Shown piece after piece: positions 1 to 9,340 of a DNA stretch of 64,000 nucleotides. Position 1 is the stretch's first letter; every line of letters starts with the position of its first letter. A model generated the notes under the pieces. It ran no database searches and was not told the DNA's origin. It saw only the letters and a list, made by a program, of their open reading frames with translations. Origin of the DNA: Legionella wadsworthii DSM 21896 = ATCC 33877 (GTDB taxonomy: Bacteria; Pseudomonadota; Gammaproteobacteria; Legionellales; Legionellaceae); assembly GCF_000701265.1 (NCBI RefSeq), contig NZ_JNIA01000023.1, positions 186,001 through 250,000 on the forward strand. Reading direction: 5' to 3'. A program made the translations under genes and the position numbers.

Positions 1-464
1 TTTAAATCGGCTTGTTCAAGCCAGGATAAACATAATGAAGTCGTAGGATGGGTACCCGTACCAAAGGCTAAACCCGGATCTAATATTAAATTCACTGCAT
101 TGGGTTCAGGCGGAATCGACCAGGTAGGGCATATCCATAAGTTTTGCCCAAAACGTTGTGGTTTAAAGTCATCCATCCAGGCTCTTTCCCAGTCTCTGTC
201 TTCTAATATCTCCAGGGTACAGGTTAATTCAGGGTAATTTTGTAGTAAGTGATCGCGTGTGTACTGCGCTTGAAAGGCTTCTGAAAACAGGGCCTGAATA
301 ACCACTTCAGGCCATAATGGCGTTGTCCCTGGTTCCGGTTCCAAAACAGGATTGTCATTTTTGTCGGTGAGCATGATCGAAAGCGCTCCGAACTCCTCTA
401 ACTCGGTGCTGAACCATTCTATTTCTTGGCTAGGACAATGTTCTATTTTTAATTGAAACCACAC
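1..464 (-). CDS. prmA: Ribosomal protein L11 methyltransferase PrmA (partial, N-terminal part)
   Basis: SAM-dependent methyltransferase that trimethylates ribosomal protein L11. About 154 N-terminal residues are present and the rest runs off the left edge. Reading from a GTG at 464 gives a protein starting MWFQLKIEHC. It contains DWERAWMDDFKP and the PrmA SAM-binding motif DPGLAFGTGTHPTT near the cut end, which is diagnostic of the family. The ATG at 469 is not usable because its frame closes after six codons, so GTG is the likely start. It begins 5 bases past the accC stop, which points to translational coupling in an aroQ-accB-accC-prmA unit. Confidence 0.93.
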   Translation of the reverse strand, partial: MWFQLKIEHCPSQEIEWFSTELEEFGALSIMLTDKNDNPVLEPEPGTTPLWPEVVIQALFSEAFQAQYTRDHLLQNYPELTCTLEILEDRDWERAWMDDFKPQRFGQNLWICPTWSIPPEPNAVNLILDPGLAFGTGTHPTTSLCLSWLEQADL

Positions 465-468
465 AGCA

Positions 469-1809
469 TTAATCCTTGAGCATTTTTTCCAAATAGTGAA
501 TGTTAGTGCCACCGGCGATAAAAGATTGATCATGGAAAATGCGTTGGTGCAATTCTATGTTGGTTTTGATTCCTTCAATAATGATTTCATCTAGCGCATT
601 TTTCATTCGGACAATGGCTTCGGCACGCGTTGCACCATAACTTATGAGTTTTCCTATCATGGAATCATAATTAGGGGGCACTGTATAGCTACTATAAATA
701 TGGGAGTCAAAACGAATTCCAGGCCCACCGGGTTGATGCAATAACTTAATCATACCGGGTGAGGGCATAAAGGTTCTTGCATCTTCGGCATTAATTCGAC
801 ATTCTATTGCATGACCGCGAAGTTTTATATCTTCCTGGGTCAGGGTCATGGGTATCTCACTTGCAATTTTGATTTGTTCCTTGATGAGATCAATTCCTGT
901 GATCATTTCAGTGACTGGATGCTCCACCTGGATTCGTGTATTCATTTCAATAAAATAAAAACATCCATCCTGATAGAGAAATTCAAACGTACCTGCCCCG
1001 CGATATTGTAAGTCCTGGCATGCCTTAACTACAGAGGCGCCAATCTCTTTTCTCAGCTCGGCACTGATACCAGGTGCTGGGGCTTCTTCAACTACTTTTT
1101 GGTGCCGTCTCTGCATAGAACAATCGCGTTCACCTAGATGTATGGCCTTGCCTTTGCCATCCCCAAGCACTTGAAATTCAATATGACGGGGGTTCTCCAG
1201 GAATTTTTCCATATAGACAATTGGATTGTTAAACGCTGCTTTTGCTTCGCTGCGTGTGAGTGCTATGGAGTTGAGGAGGCTGGCCTCGCTATGTACAACA
1301 CGCATACCACGTCCGCCGCCGCCTCCAGCAGCTTTAATGATTACGGGGTATCCAATTTTTTTAGCGATTTCAAGATTTTTTTGATCATCTTCCGACAAAG
1401 GACCATCTGAACCTGGGACGCAAGGTACGCCGGCAGCCTTCATTGCATTAATGGCAGACACTTTGTCACCCATAAGACGAATGGTATCCGCTCTGGGCCC
1501 AATAAATCGAAATCCACTTTGTTCTACTATTTCTGCAAAGTCAGCATTTTCTGAAAGAAAACCATAACCCGGATGAATTGCTACGGCATCTGTAATTTCA
1601 GCAGCGGAAATAATCGCTGGAATATTGAGGTAACTTTTTTGTGCTGGAGCAGGACCTATGCATACCGTTTCGTCAGCAAGGCGAACATGCAATAGATCTT
1701 TATCTATATCTGAATGTACTGCTACAGTCTGAATGCCAAGCTCTTTACAGGCACGCAAAATACGAAGCGCAATTTCACCTCTGTTGGCAATAACAATTTT
1801 ACTGAGCAT
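469..1809 (-). CDS. accC: Acetyl-CoA carboxylase, biotin carboxylase subunit
   Basis: ATP-grasp enzyme that carboxylates biotin on AccB using bicarbonate and ATP, the first half-reaction of malonyl-CoA synthesis in the cytosol. Its 446 residues match the family length. Visible motifs are the N-terminal [17 protein letters not shown], the glycine-rich ATP loop [21 protein letters not shown], and the catalytic stretch [14 protein letters not shown]. The start ATG at 1809 follows a GAGGG ribosome-binding site. It lies 11 bases after accB and just before prmA on the same strand. Confidence 0.98.
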   Translation of the reverse strand: MLSKIVIANRGEIALRILRACKELGIQTVAVHSDIDKDLLHVRLADETVCIGPAPAQKSYLNIPAIISAAEITDAVAIHPGYGFLSENADFAEIVEQSGFRFIGPRADTIRLMGDKVSAINAMKAAGVPCVPGSDGPLSEDDQKNLEIAKKIGYPVIIKAAGGGGGRGMRVVHSEASLLNSIALTRSEAKAAFNNPIVYMEKFLENPRHIEFQVLGDGKGKAIHLGERDCSMQRRHQKVVEEAPAPGISAELRKEIGASVVKACQDLQYRGAGTFEFLYQDGCFYFIEMNTRIQVEHPVTEMITGIDLIKEQIKIASEIPMTLTQEDIKLRGHAIECRINAEDARTFMPSPGMIKLLHQPGGPGIRFDSHIYSSYTVPPNYDSMIGKLISYGATRAEAIVRMKNALDEIIIEGIKTNIELHQRIFHDQSFIAGGTNIHYLEKMLKD

Positions 1810-1820
1810 GGATGCACCCT

Positions 1821-2306
1821 CTATTCTATGACAAACAGGACCTGATCATATTCGACAGGTTCCCCATTATTGACAAGTATTTCTACTATTTTACCGGCGC
1901 GATCCGATTCAATTTCGTTGAACATTTTCATTGCTTCAACAATACATAAAACCTCACCTTGCTTCACAGATTGACCAACAGTCACAAAGGGAGGACTTTC
2001 TGGCGAGGGTGAAGTATACATGGTTCCGACCATAGGGGAACGAATTTTGTGGCCTGACATCGATGCTGCTGCAGGCTTATTTTCTTGTGGTGCAGCCGCT
2101 ACCGGAGCAGCATTATTAGTTAGAGAAGAGGCTGCTTCCTGACGCGGAGCAGGCGCAGAAATGTAATGAACTTGGGGTGATTCTACCGTAGGCACGCTAC
2201 TGTGACGGCTTAACCTAAGCGATTCTTCACCTTCTTTGATTTCAATTTCTGAAATGCCGGTTTCTTCAAGCAATTCAATTAATTTTCTAATTTTACGAAT
2301 GTCCAT
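1821..2306 (-). CDS. accB: Acetyl-CoA carboxylase biotin carboxyl carrier protein
   Basis: Carries the biotin that shuttles CO2 between biotin carboxylase and carboxyltransferase. An N-terminal [17 protein letters not shown] segment is followed by an Ala/Pro-rich linker (about residues 50-85) and a C-terminal biotinyl domain with the biotinylated Lys in EAMKMF. I start at the ATG at 2306 (161 aa) rather than the in-frame start six codons upstream, because AccB proteins normally begin at MDIRKI and a GAGA-type ribosome-binding site precedes this ATG. The start overlaps the aroQ stop by 14 bases, suggesting coupled translation. Confidence 0.97.
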   Translation of the reverse strand: MDIRKIRKLIELLEETGISEIEIKEGEESLRLSRHSSVPTVESPQVHYISAPAPRQEAASSLTNNAAPVAAAPQENKPAAASMSGHKIRSPMVGTMYTSPSPESPPFVTVGQSVKQGEVLCIVEAMKMFNEIESDRAGKIVEILVNNGEPVEYDQVLFVIE

Positions 2307-2745
2307 TATTTGATTCTCTTTCAATGATTGATGTTAATGCTAATGAATACCCTTGCGCACCCAAGCCACTGATAGTACCTATTGCTATGTCAGAAAAATA
2401 AGAATGGTGACGAAAAGCTTCACGTGAATAAATATTACTGATATGTACTTCAATAAAAGGGATGGCAACAGCACATAAGGCATCTCTCAAAACCACACTG
2501 GTGTGTGTGAATCCCGCAGGATTAAAAACTATATAATCTACTTTATCAATCCTGGCCTGATGAACTGCATTTATTAAATCTGCCTCAGAATTACTTTGAA
2601 AACAGCTTAATGAAAAACCAGCTTGGCTTGCTTCTTTACTTAAACGAGTATTGATATGATCTAATGTTGTCGTTCCATAAATTGAAGGCTCCCGAGTCCC
2701 CAGGAGGTTCAGATTGGGTCCATGCAAAACCAGAATTTTTTTCAT
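2293..2745 (-). CDS. aroQ: 3-dehydroquinate dehydratase, type II
   Basis: Catalyses dehydration of 3-dehydroquinate to 3-dehydroshikimate in the shikimate pathway. The 150 residues match the dodecameric type II family. Seen motifs: [18 protein letters not shown] with the catalytic Arg/Tyr loop, [16 protein letters not shown], and [17 protein letters not shown] containing the catalytic His. It is the first gene of the aroQ-accB-accC-prmA unit, an arrangement common in gammaproteobacteria. The 236 bases upstream separate it from a divergent MFS gene and should hold both promoters. Confidence 0.97.
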   Translation of the reverse strand: MKKILVLHGPNLNLLGTREPSIYGTTTLDHINTRLSKEASQAGFSLSCFQSNSEADLINAVHQARIDKVDYIVFNPAGFTHTSVVLRDALCAVAIPFIEVHISNIYSREAFRHHSYFSDIAIGTISGLGAQGYSLALTSIIERESNNGHS

Positions 2746-2981
2746 ATTTTAGTAGAATCAAGCAATTTTGGCAGATTTTGCCTGATCTTCCTATAATTGT
2801 CTATATATCTCCGAGGATATCTACATGATCTCCACTTTTTATATTTTTTATAATCGTGCTTTAATTGAAAAATTTGCTCGCTTTGAAACAGTAACCTAAA
2901 CTATGAATTTAAATTATGAATAAATCATTTACCTAATGTAAATGCCATTATGATTCATCTTCCTGAAAAAAGGAATTTTTG

Positions 2982-4190
2982 ATGCAGGAAATGCTTGATC
3001 CACAGCAGGGATTACATAAAGTACAACCTGTTATATATTTCGCAATTTTTATGATGATGATATTGGTGCAAATCTCCATTGACCAATATATCCCATCATT
3101 ACCTGCCATTACTAAAGCGCTAAAGAGTGATGAATCATCAATCCAACTCACTATTTTCATTTTTATGTTTGGCCTTGGGATTTCACATACCTTTTTTGGC
3201 CCTTGGTCTGATAAAGTAGGTAGGAAACGTCCTTTAATTTATGGTATTGGGATAAGTATTATAGGATGTTTCTTCTGTTTGTTTGCACATTCAGTCACTG
3301 TGTTGACGCTTGGGCGTTTCTTACAAGGGTTCGGCATCGGCTCTTGCAGCTCTGTTGGGCGATCATTAATTCGTGATTTGTTCACCGATCGCTATCTGTC
3401 AAAAATTGGATCCTACGTGGGCATGGCAAGTACATTTCTTTTGGTTGCCTCACCCATCTGGGGAGGATTTATACAAGAACATTTTGGATGGAGAGCAAAC
3501 TTCTTATTTATATTTATTTTAGGTATCGCCTTTTGGGTTTTTATTCTTCTGGTTTTGCCTGAAACCAACAAATGCCTTAATCCTAATGCCACTAAGGTCA
3601 GTGTGATATTAGAAAATTATCTTGCTTTATTTAAATCGAAAATATTCTTGGGTTATACCTTATGTGCCTGCTTTGCCTGCGCAGGTTTAGTTGCTTATCT
3701 TACTATCGCTCCATTTTTATTTCAAAATGTATTGGGTTTAAGTCCTCTGGAATATGGCCAATTGTCTATTTTTATTGCAACCGCCATTTGTTTGAGTGGA
3801 ATAATTAATAGTCAATTAGTGATGTCCAAAGGTGTTTCTTTTATGCTGTTCCTGGGGATTCTATTGATGATTGCCGGGGGTGGAATCATGTTAAGCTTTG
3901 CTATTGCTGGAATTATGAATGTACTTACAGTGATGGTTCCGATCGCTTTATTTAGCATGGGGGCAGGTTTTACATTCATTAATGCGTTTGCAGGGGTTTT
4001 TCATCCTTTTCCACAAATTGCCGGAACAGTGGCAGCATTGTACGTCAGCATGCAGGATTTAACTTCTGCATTGACCAGCGGCATTATTGCTGTGGCCAAA
4101 ATACAAGGTCAATTTTCGTTGGCAGTGATTTTACTTGTTTTAGGTTTAGGTGCTTTGGCTGCATGGTTTTACCAGGACTCAGTCACCTAA
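2982..4190 (+). CDS. MFS drug-resistance transporter, Bcr/CflA family
   Basis: Polytopic inner-membrane proton-coupled exporter (402 aa, about 12 hydrophobic segments). The motif A loop GPWSDKVGRKRPLIYG between helices 2 and 3, the opening IDQYIPSLPAI and the helix-4 pattern LGRFLQGFGIGS are typical of the Bcr/CflA branch. The ATG at 2982 is preferred over the TTG one codon earlier, since AGGA sits about 7 bases upstream of it. It is transcribed away from aroQ. The substrate cannot be read from sequence; chloramphenicol/bicyclomycin-type drugs are a family-level guess. Confidence 0.88.
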   Translation: MQEMLDPQQGLHKVQPVIYFAIFMMMILVQISIDQYIPSLPAITKALKSDESSIQLTIFIFMFGLGISHTFFGPWSDKVGRKRPLIYGIGISIIGCFFCLFAHSVTVLTLGRFLQGFGIGSCSSVGRSLIRDLFTDRYLSKIGSYVGMASTFLLVASPIWGGFIQEHFGWRANFLFIFILGIAFWVFILLVLPETNKCLNPNATKVSVILENYLALFKSKIFLGYTLCACFACAGLVAYLTIAPFLFQNVLGLSPLEYGQLSIFIATAICLSGIINSQLVMSKGVSFMLFLGILLMIAGGGIMLSFAIAGIMNVLTVMVPIALFSMGAGFTFINAFAGVFHPFPQIAGTVAALYVSMQDLTSALTSGIIAVAKIQGQFSLAVILLVLGLGALAAWFYQDSVT

Positions 4191-4491
4191 GGACAATAAA
4201 TCCTGTTTCGACATTCATTAATCCTGATTCCCGCTTCCTTATTGTGTAGACTTTGCCCTCCCTATGCTCCTTATTTCACAACGGTTCTTACGAGTATTTT
4301 TAAATATTAATTTAAAAAATTACAAAACTATGCTAGCTTGGATAAGTTTTAGATTTATGGTTGTGTTCACAGGTGTGACTCACTGTTGAAACCATCAAGT
4401 TCATCTATAGCTTGATTTAAGGATTATTGGTTTGGCAGGAGATGAGTTGCTTTTCAATTTAGATTAAGTTGCAAATAAGGAGTGGGTTTCC
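4191..4491 (+). promoter_or_regulatory. Noncoding leader upstream of proA
   Basis: About 300 bases with no convincing gene. The stretch is AT-rich, and a short GATTCCCGCTTCC segment near 4230 resembles one arm of the inverted repeat at 9134-9222. An AAGGAGTGGG Shine-Dalgarno sequence at about 4477-4486 precedes the proA ATG. It presumably carries the proA promoter, but I cannot assign -35/-10 boxes with confidence. Confidence 0.4.
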
Positions 4492-6132
4492 ATGCATCAT
4501 AATTACTATTTATCTCCCTTAGCTGTTGCTTTGGCTCTAGGAATATCTTCTTCCGCGAGAGCCGCAGAACCTATAGATTTACAAAAGGCTTCTCTTGAGC
4601 AAATAAAGCAAAAATTTGCTTTGACCACTCAGGGCATCTCTCCCGCTAAAGACAGCTTAAGCTTCATAAGCGAGCATACTGATAATAATAAAATAACTCA
4701 TGTTCGTTTGCAGCAACAATATGCAGGATTCCCTGTTTATGGTGGCTATGCCATTATGCATAGCATGTATACAGTAAAATCGTTATCCAAAGCACAGTCC
4801 AATGTGGCAATGAATGGTGTGATATATGAAGGATTACAAACTGAATTAGGCCAACCTGATGCTTCATTTGTGAAAAATGCAGATGCGGCATTACAACAAT
4901 TTAAAGCCAAATATACAGGTAAAGAACTACGGGATGAAAAAGTCACTCCTATGGTTTATATCGATGCGCAACATAATGCACATTGGGCCTATAAAGTAAG
5001 CGTTTTAGTGGTTCACCAGGATCAAATACCAGAGCGCCCGACTGCAATCATTGATGCACAAACCAACAAACCATTTGTCCAATGGAACGATATAAAAACT
5101 GCAACTGAGTCAGTGAGCGGTGCAGGTTTTGGCGGAAACCGTAAAACCAAATTTTATCAATACGGGGTTGATTTGCCCCATCTAGATCTCACTCGAGATA
5201 GCAGTTCAGCAACCTGCTTTATGGAAAATTCAGCGGTTAAAGTCATTGATATGGGGCACCGATACAGTTCTAGAAATAAAGCAATGAAATTTAATTGTCC
5301 TGCCAATGATTCCAATATTTATCTCACAGGTTATAAAGGAGATGGATATGACAAAGACAATGGTGCTGCTTCTCCGACCAATGATGCACTGTACTCTGGT
5401 CATGTCATTCACTATATGTATCAGGAATGGTATGGCGCGAATGCATTAAGTAATTCTGATGGTTCCCCTATGCAGTTAGTCATGCGGGTTCATTATGGTG
5501 AAGGGTATGAGAATGCCTATTGGGATGGCAAGCAAATGACTTTTGGAGATGGTGATACAATGATGTATCCCTTAGTCTCTCTTGGTGTGGCGGCGCACGA
5601 AATAAGCCATGGCTTCACCGAACAGCATTCTAATCTTGAATACTACGGCCAATCTGGCGGTATGAATGAAGCTTTTTCTGATATGGCCGCTCAGGCAGCT
5701 GAATATTATTCGGTTAACAAGAGTACCTGGCAGATTGGCGGTGAGATCATGAAAGAAACCAGTGGTTGGGAAGCTTTACGTTGGATGGACAAGCCCAGTC
5801 GGGATGGTGAATCCATAGATACAGCGGATGAATATTATGGTGGTTTGGATGTTCATTATTCCAGTGGCGTATACAACCATTTATTTTATATTTTAGCCAA
5901 TCAACCCGATTGGAATACACGATTAGCTTTTGATGTGATGGTTAAAGCCAATATGGATTATTGGACTCCATATTCTAATTTTGATGATGGTGGTGAAGGA
6001 ATGGTGAGTGCCATTACTGATCTTGTAGCAGGGGATCCCAACCACGAGAAGTATCCGTCCACTGCTGTTTGTGATGTTAAAAAATCCTTAAATGAAGTAA
6101 AAATTAGTACTAGCCTAGATGGATGTAAGTAA
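4492..6132 (+). CDS. proA: Secreted M4 zinc metalloprotease (ProA/Msp-type)
   Basis: Thermolysin-family endopeptidase, known in Legionella as the major secreted protease exported by the Lsp type II system. The 546 residues comprise a signal peptide (about 1-24, ending SARAAEP), an FTP/PepSY-type propeptide (about 30-205) and the M4 catalytic domain. Zinc ligands are His369 and His373 of HEISH and Glu393 in GMNEAFSD; Glu370 is the catalytic base and His455 (DVHYSSGVYNH) the second catalytic His. The overall match to Legionella ProA is strong. The last 40 residues carry an Asn-Pro-rich insertion before a Cys-containing tail. The stop lies 3 bases from the convergent hydrolase stop. Confidence 0.95.
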   Translation: MHHNYYLSPLAVALALGISSSARAAEPIDLQKASLEQIKQKFALTTQGISPAKDSLSFISEHTDNNKITHVRLQQQYAGFPVYGGYAIMHSMYTVKSLSKAQSNVAMNGVIYEGLQTELGQPDASFVKNADAALQQFKAKYTGKELRDEKVTPMVYIDAQHNAHWAYKVSVLVVHQDQIPERPTAIIDAQTNKPFVQWNDIKTATESVSGAGFGGNRKTKFYQYGVDLPHLDLTRDSSSATCFMENSAVKVIDMGHRYSSRNKAMKFNCPANDSNIYLTGYKGDGYDKDNGAASPTNDALYSGHVIHYMYQEWYGANALSNSDGSPMQLVMRVHYGEGYENAYWDGKQMTFGDGDTMMYPLVSLGVAAHEISHGFTEQHSNLEYYGQSGGMNEAFSDMAAQAAEYYSVNKSTWQIGGEIMKETSGWEALRWMDKPSRDGESIDTADEYYGGLDVHYSSGVYNHLFYILANQPDWNTRLAFDVMVKANMDYWTPYSNFDDGGEGMVSAITDLVAGDPNHEKYPSTAVCDVKKSLNEVKISTSLDGCK

Positions 6133-6135
6133 TTT

Positions 6136-6975
6136 TTAAACGGATAAAAATTTAGCCAGAAGTTTGCTTACAGCTTCTGGCTTTTCCATGTGAATGTGAT
6201 GCCCTCCATCCATTTTTTTTACCGTAAGATTTTTTACTGCTTCTATACGGTTATGCGTAATTTCTGGATCAAAAGAAAAACCATTGCTTGATAAAATCAA
6301 ATAAGTTTTAACCGTAATTTCCTCTAAACAGGAGAGGATTTGCTTCTCGGTCATCCGCAAAGGGGAACGAACGAGTAAACGGGGATCATGCCTCCAATAA
6401 AACTTGCCATCTCTGTCGATAAGACTTCGTTCACAAAGAATTTTAGCGATATCAAAAGAAACATAGCCTTTAAAGGAACGTGCTAAAGCAGCATTATTTA
6501 TGCTGTCATAGCCTTTGGTTTGTTTGTCTTTTTGGTTGAGTAAATGAGTAAATTCTTTTAACTGTTGGCATGCCGTTTCTTCAGGAAGCGAAAATGGACC
6601 TAAACCTTCAATCAGACTCAGTGAGCTTAAACGTTCAGGGATAACACCGCCTACCAAACTGGCCAAACAAGCACCCATTGAGTGGCCTAACAGATGTACC
6701 TTCTCGATATGGAGTGCATTGATTATTTCTATAACCACAAAAATTCCATCAAAAAAATGATAATGACATCCTTCCGGAAGATGGGATGAGTGGCCATGTC
6801 CAGGTAAATCAACGGCTATAAAATAAAAATCGTTTTCTAAGTAGGAGGCTAAAGGAGCAAAACTGTTTGCATTATCCAACCACCCATGTAGTGCCAGAAC
6901 AGGCGGTTTTTGAGGATTGCCCCAAGTCCTGCAGGCTATAGAAAAGCCGGGAATGGTGAGTTTTATGGTGTCCAT
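6136..6975 (-). CDS. Alpha/beta-fold hydrolase
   Basis: Probable serine hydrolase or esterase with a full alpha/beta-hydrolase core (279 aa from the ATG at 6975). Motifs: LHGWLDNANSF with the oxyanion-hole HGW, DLPGHGHSSH, the nucleophile elbow GHSMGA, and a C-terminal DGGHHIHMEKP region with the catalytic His. In-frame ATGs at 7008 and 7044 would add 11 or 23 residues; I prefer 6975 because the domain begins at once and an AAAAGA-type site lies upstream, but the start is uncertain. It is convergent with proA. Substrate unknown. Confidence 0.85.
   Translation of the reverse strand: MDTIKLTIPGFSIACRTWGNPQKPPVLALHGWLDNANSFAPLASYLENDFYFIAVDLPGHGHSSHLPEGCHYHFFDGIFVVIEIINALHIEKVHLLGHSMGACLASLVGGVIPERLSSLSLIEGLGPFSLPEETACQQLKEFTHLLNQKDKQTKGYDSINNAALARSFKGYVSFDIAKILCERSLIDRDGKFYWRHDPRLLVRSPLRMTEKQILSCLEEITVKTYLILSSNGFSFDPEITHNRIEAVKNLTVKKMDGGHHIHMEKPEAVSKLLAKFLSV
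6154..6185 (+). terminator. Rho-independent terminator of proA inside the convergent hydrolase gene
   Basis: A 9-bp perfect stem AGCCAGAAG (6154-6162) / CTTCTGGCT (6174-6182) with an 11-base loop is followed by TTTT. It sits about 20 bases past the proA stop. The same bases code for the C-terminal residues of the minus-strand hydrolase. Confidence 0.75.
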
Positions 6976-7183
6976 TGATTGTCTTTTTTCAATATAATAA
7001 GTAGTCATTATATCGCTACTGCAAATAAGAGAGCTATAATTCATTTAAAAATGAATAAATATTTTGAGCACCTCTTTTTATTAATATTTTATCCTTGTAT
7101 TTTGTGGGTTCTAATACTGCGCGCTGGAAATTTTTCATAAAATTAGTGTTATGCTTTATACAGAAATTGAAAAAGAGTGAACT

Positions 7184-7948
7184 ATGCATCAAGAAGTACA
7201 TAGCGTTTCTTTAATCACCTATAACATTCATAAAGGATTTGGTGTCGGGGGAGCCGTTCGATTTTTATTGCCCAAAATGAGAGATGCAATTACCAATTTG
7301 AATCCTGATTTTGTTTTTTTACAAGAAGTTCAAGGAGAGCATAGGAAACGTCAAAAAAGAATCAATTCATGGCCTGACTCACCCCAATTTGAATATATTG
7401 CTGAAAATATCTGGCCCCATTACCTATATGCTAAAAACGCGGTGTATGAATCAGGACATCATGGCAATGCCATTTTAAGTAAATATGCTTTTGATCGATA
7501 CGAAAACATCAATTTGGCGAACATTCGTAGGGCATCAAGAGGAATATTACATGCGCAACTGAAATTGGATAATGTAACCATCCATTTATTATGTGTCCAT
7601 CTAGGGCTTTTTAAAACAGAACGAATGACTCAATGTAACGCATTAATGCAACGCATAAAGGATGTCGTTCCTCACGATGAACCTTTATTGATGGCGGGGG
7701 ATTTTAATGACTGGCGCACGGTTATTTCAAAGCCCCTGGCTGAAAATTTGAATATAGAAGAAGCATTCGTTTCAGTAGAGGGGCAACATGCTCGTTCCTT
7801 TCCTGCTATTCGTCCTGCACTTTGCGTCGATCGCGTTTATTTTCGTGGTATGAAGGTACAGGAGGTCGCATGTTTACATGGAAAACCATGGCGGATGCTT
7901 TCTGATCATTTACCGCTTTATGCGCGTTTTGAATTAATTAAGTCTTAA
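7184..7948 (+). CDS. Endonuclease/exonuclease/phosphatase (EEP) family protein
   Basis: 254 aa metal-dependent phosphodiesterase-fold protein, without a signal peptide. The EEP signatures are all visible: TYNIHKGF at the N-terminus, FVFLQEVQGE with the metal-binding Glu, a central HHGNAILS, GDFNDW, and the C-terminal LSDHLPLYARF with the catalytic Asp-His. It resembles the YbhP-like branch, so the substrate could be DNA, a phospholipid or a phosphoinositide; sequence alone does not decide. It sits between two minus-strand genes and is probably transcribed alone. Confidence 0.88.
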   Translation: MHQEVHSVSLITYNIHKGFGVGGAVRFLLPKMRDAITNLNPDFVFLQEVQGEHRKRQKRINSWPDSPQFEYIAENIWPHYLYAKNAVYESGHHGNAILSKYAFDRYENINLANIRRASRGILHAQLKLDNVTIHLLCVHLGLFKTERMTQCNALMQRIKDVVPHDEPLLMAGDFNDWRTVISKPLAENLNIEEAFVSVEGQHARSFPAIRPALCVDRVYFRGMKVQEVACLHGKPWRMLSDHLPLYARFELIKS

Positions 7949-7964
7949 TTTATTTCTATGAGGA

Positions 7965-9062
7965 TTATGCCAGAAAATGATGGAGGCACCACAAAAGTGC
8001 CTGGTTTAAAAGTGATTGAAAGATAATAATACAAGCAAAAACAGCCAGAATAGCATAACGATTTAAATAAAATAAAAAATTTTTCGACCTTTGGTTTTCT
8101 GGAAGTATGTTTAATTCCGCAAGCCAATTGCGAATTGCACAACATACTGGAAAATAAAGTAAGACAATAAGTTCTCCAAAAATACGTGCCTCTATAAAAT
8201 TTCCTACTAGAAGTAGTCCTACAAAATAAAGTGCAATTAAATACCGTAAAGGCCGATAAATTCGAGGGATATAATCATGAAATGCAAACCAAAATAATGG
8301 TAAGCCAGCAAAACAAAAGCAAAATAAAAGCAAATTGAGGTCAGAAAATAACCAATTTAAATTTACTTCAAAATGGGTATAGTTGGTTTTGAAAGCATTC
8401 CATTCGATGAGCTTTCCAGAGGTTCCTCTAAGAAAATATAAAATAATTATTCTTGCGCTAAGATATGCTAAAAATGAAAAGATCAAGGGTTTTGAAACTT
8501 CTTTAATGCGTTGCCAATTCAGCACGGGTATAAGTAAAACAAGCAGTACAGCGCTTTCCCGGTTTAGGGTAGCGAAAAAAACTAATGGAATATAGTAAAT
8601 CCACCGAGCGCGAAGACACCAAAAAAGACCTATTGCTGTAAATAAAATTGTGGGAGTGTCGGCTGGGTAAAAAAAGGTCGCATGAGCTCCAACGGTAAAA
8701 CGATAATTGATGACTGTGACCAAAGGCAAAATTAAGATAAATAACCAACTTAGAAGCCGTGACTCGCGAATACTAAATTCCGTCCTTAGTAACACATAAA
8801 CCCCATAGTACATGAGTGTAGTGAACAACCATTCAGCCATAAAAAAAAGGTTTTGTGGTTGCACTGGTAACCATGAGAATGGATAGACCAGCAATGGAAT
8901 TAATATCCTTTGCGCGTAAGGAAAACGTACTGAGAAGTGAAGGACCTGATCAAAAGGGGTTTCTACGAATGTGCGAGTGAGAACAAAATGTAAATATGCA
9001 TAACCCAATATTAAAGTAATGGTTATAAAACGGGATTTATATCTTAAAAAATCCATGTTCAT
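7965..9062 (-). CDS. Polytopic membrane protein of unknown function
   Basis: 365 aa from the ATG at 9062, which has GTGGGA about 6 bases upstream; an in-frame ATG lies five codons earlier. I count roughly nine to ten hydrophobic segments with aromatic-rich loops (WLPVQPQN, FYPADTP, LNRESAVLLVLL). The layout, with an acidic/aromatic first loop and an NRES motif after a mid-protein helix, is reminiscent of membrane glycosyltransferase-like or mannosyltransferase-like proteins, but I see no decisive signature and do not assign a function. Confidence 0.75.
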   Translation of the reverse strand: MNMDFLRYKSRFITITLILGYAYLHFVLTRTFVETPFDQVLHFSVRFPYAQRILIPLLVYPFSWLPVQPQNLFFMAEWLFTTLMYYGVYVLLRTEFSIRESRLLSWLFILILPLVTVINYRFTVGAHATFFYPADTPTILFTAIGLFWCLRARWIYYIPLVFFATLNRESAVLLVLLIPVLNWQRIKEVSKPLIFSFLAYLSARIIILYFLRGTSGKLIEWNAFKTNYTHFEVNLNWLFSDLNLLLFCFCFAGLPLFWFAFHDYIPRIYRPLRYLIALYFVGLLLVGNFIEARIFGELIVLLYFPVCCAIRNWLAELNILPENQRSKNFLFYLNRYAILAVFACIIIFQSLLNQALLWCLHHFLA

Positions 9063-9133
9063 AAATATCCCACACATGATTTGAGGCTAATGAGCCTGCA
9101 CACTTATAGTCAATACAAATTTTGATCTGTATT

Positions 9134-9222
9134 CATGCCATTCCCGCGTAGCGGTAATCTCTCTTCACCAAAGTAAGAAATTAATTGGATAGGTAGATTC
9201 CCGCTTACCCGAGAATGACATG
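9134..9222. repeat. Imperfect inverted repeat (REP/MITE-like)
   Basis: The left arm 9134-9160 (CATGCCATTCCCGCGTAGCG followed by GTAATCT) and the right arm 9195-9222 are reverse complements with about four mismatches and one gap, separated by 34 bases. The CATTCCCG...GCGGGAATC core is a widespread intergenic palindrome type in gammaproteobacteria. It lies between the membrane protein and the aldolase gene. Confidence 0.6.
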
Positions 9223-9340
9223 TATCGAGAATATTACTAAAACTCAATGAATTGTAAAAAAAAGATAGAACAGTTTTTGATCTAAAAATTTTAGCTATAG
9301 GGAAATTTTGTATTCAAACAAAGTCTCCCCAAGGTATTAA

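Noticed and set aside
811-1410. Plus-strand open frames inside accC
   Set aside because: They are antisense to a fully conserved enzyme, have no ribosome-binding site and no recognisable sequence.
2979-2981. TTG one codon upstream as the MFS start
   Set aside because: The ATG at 2982 is better spaced from AGGA.
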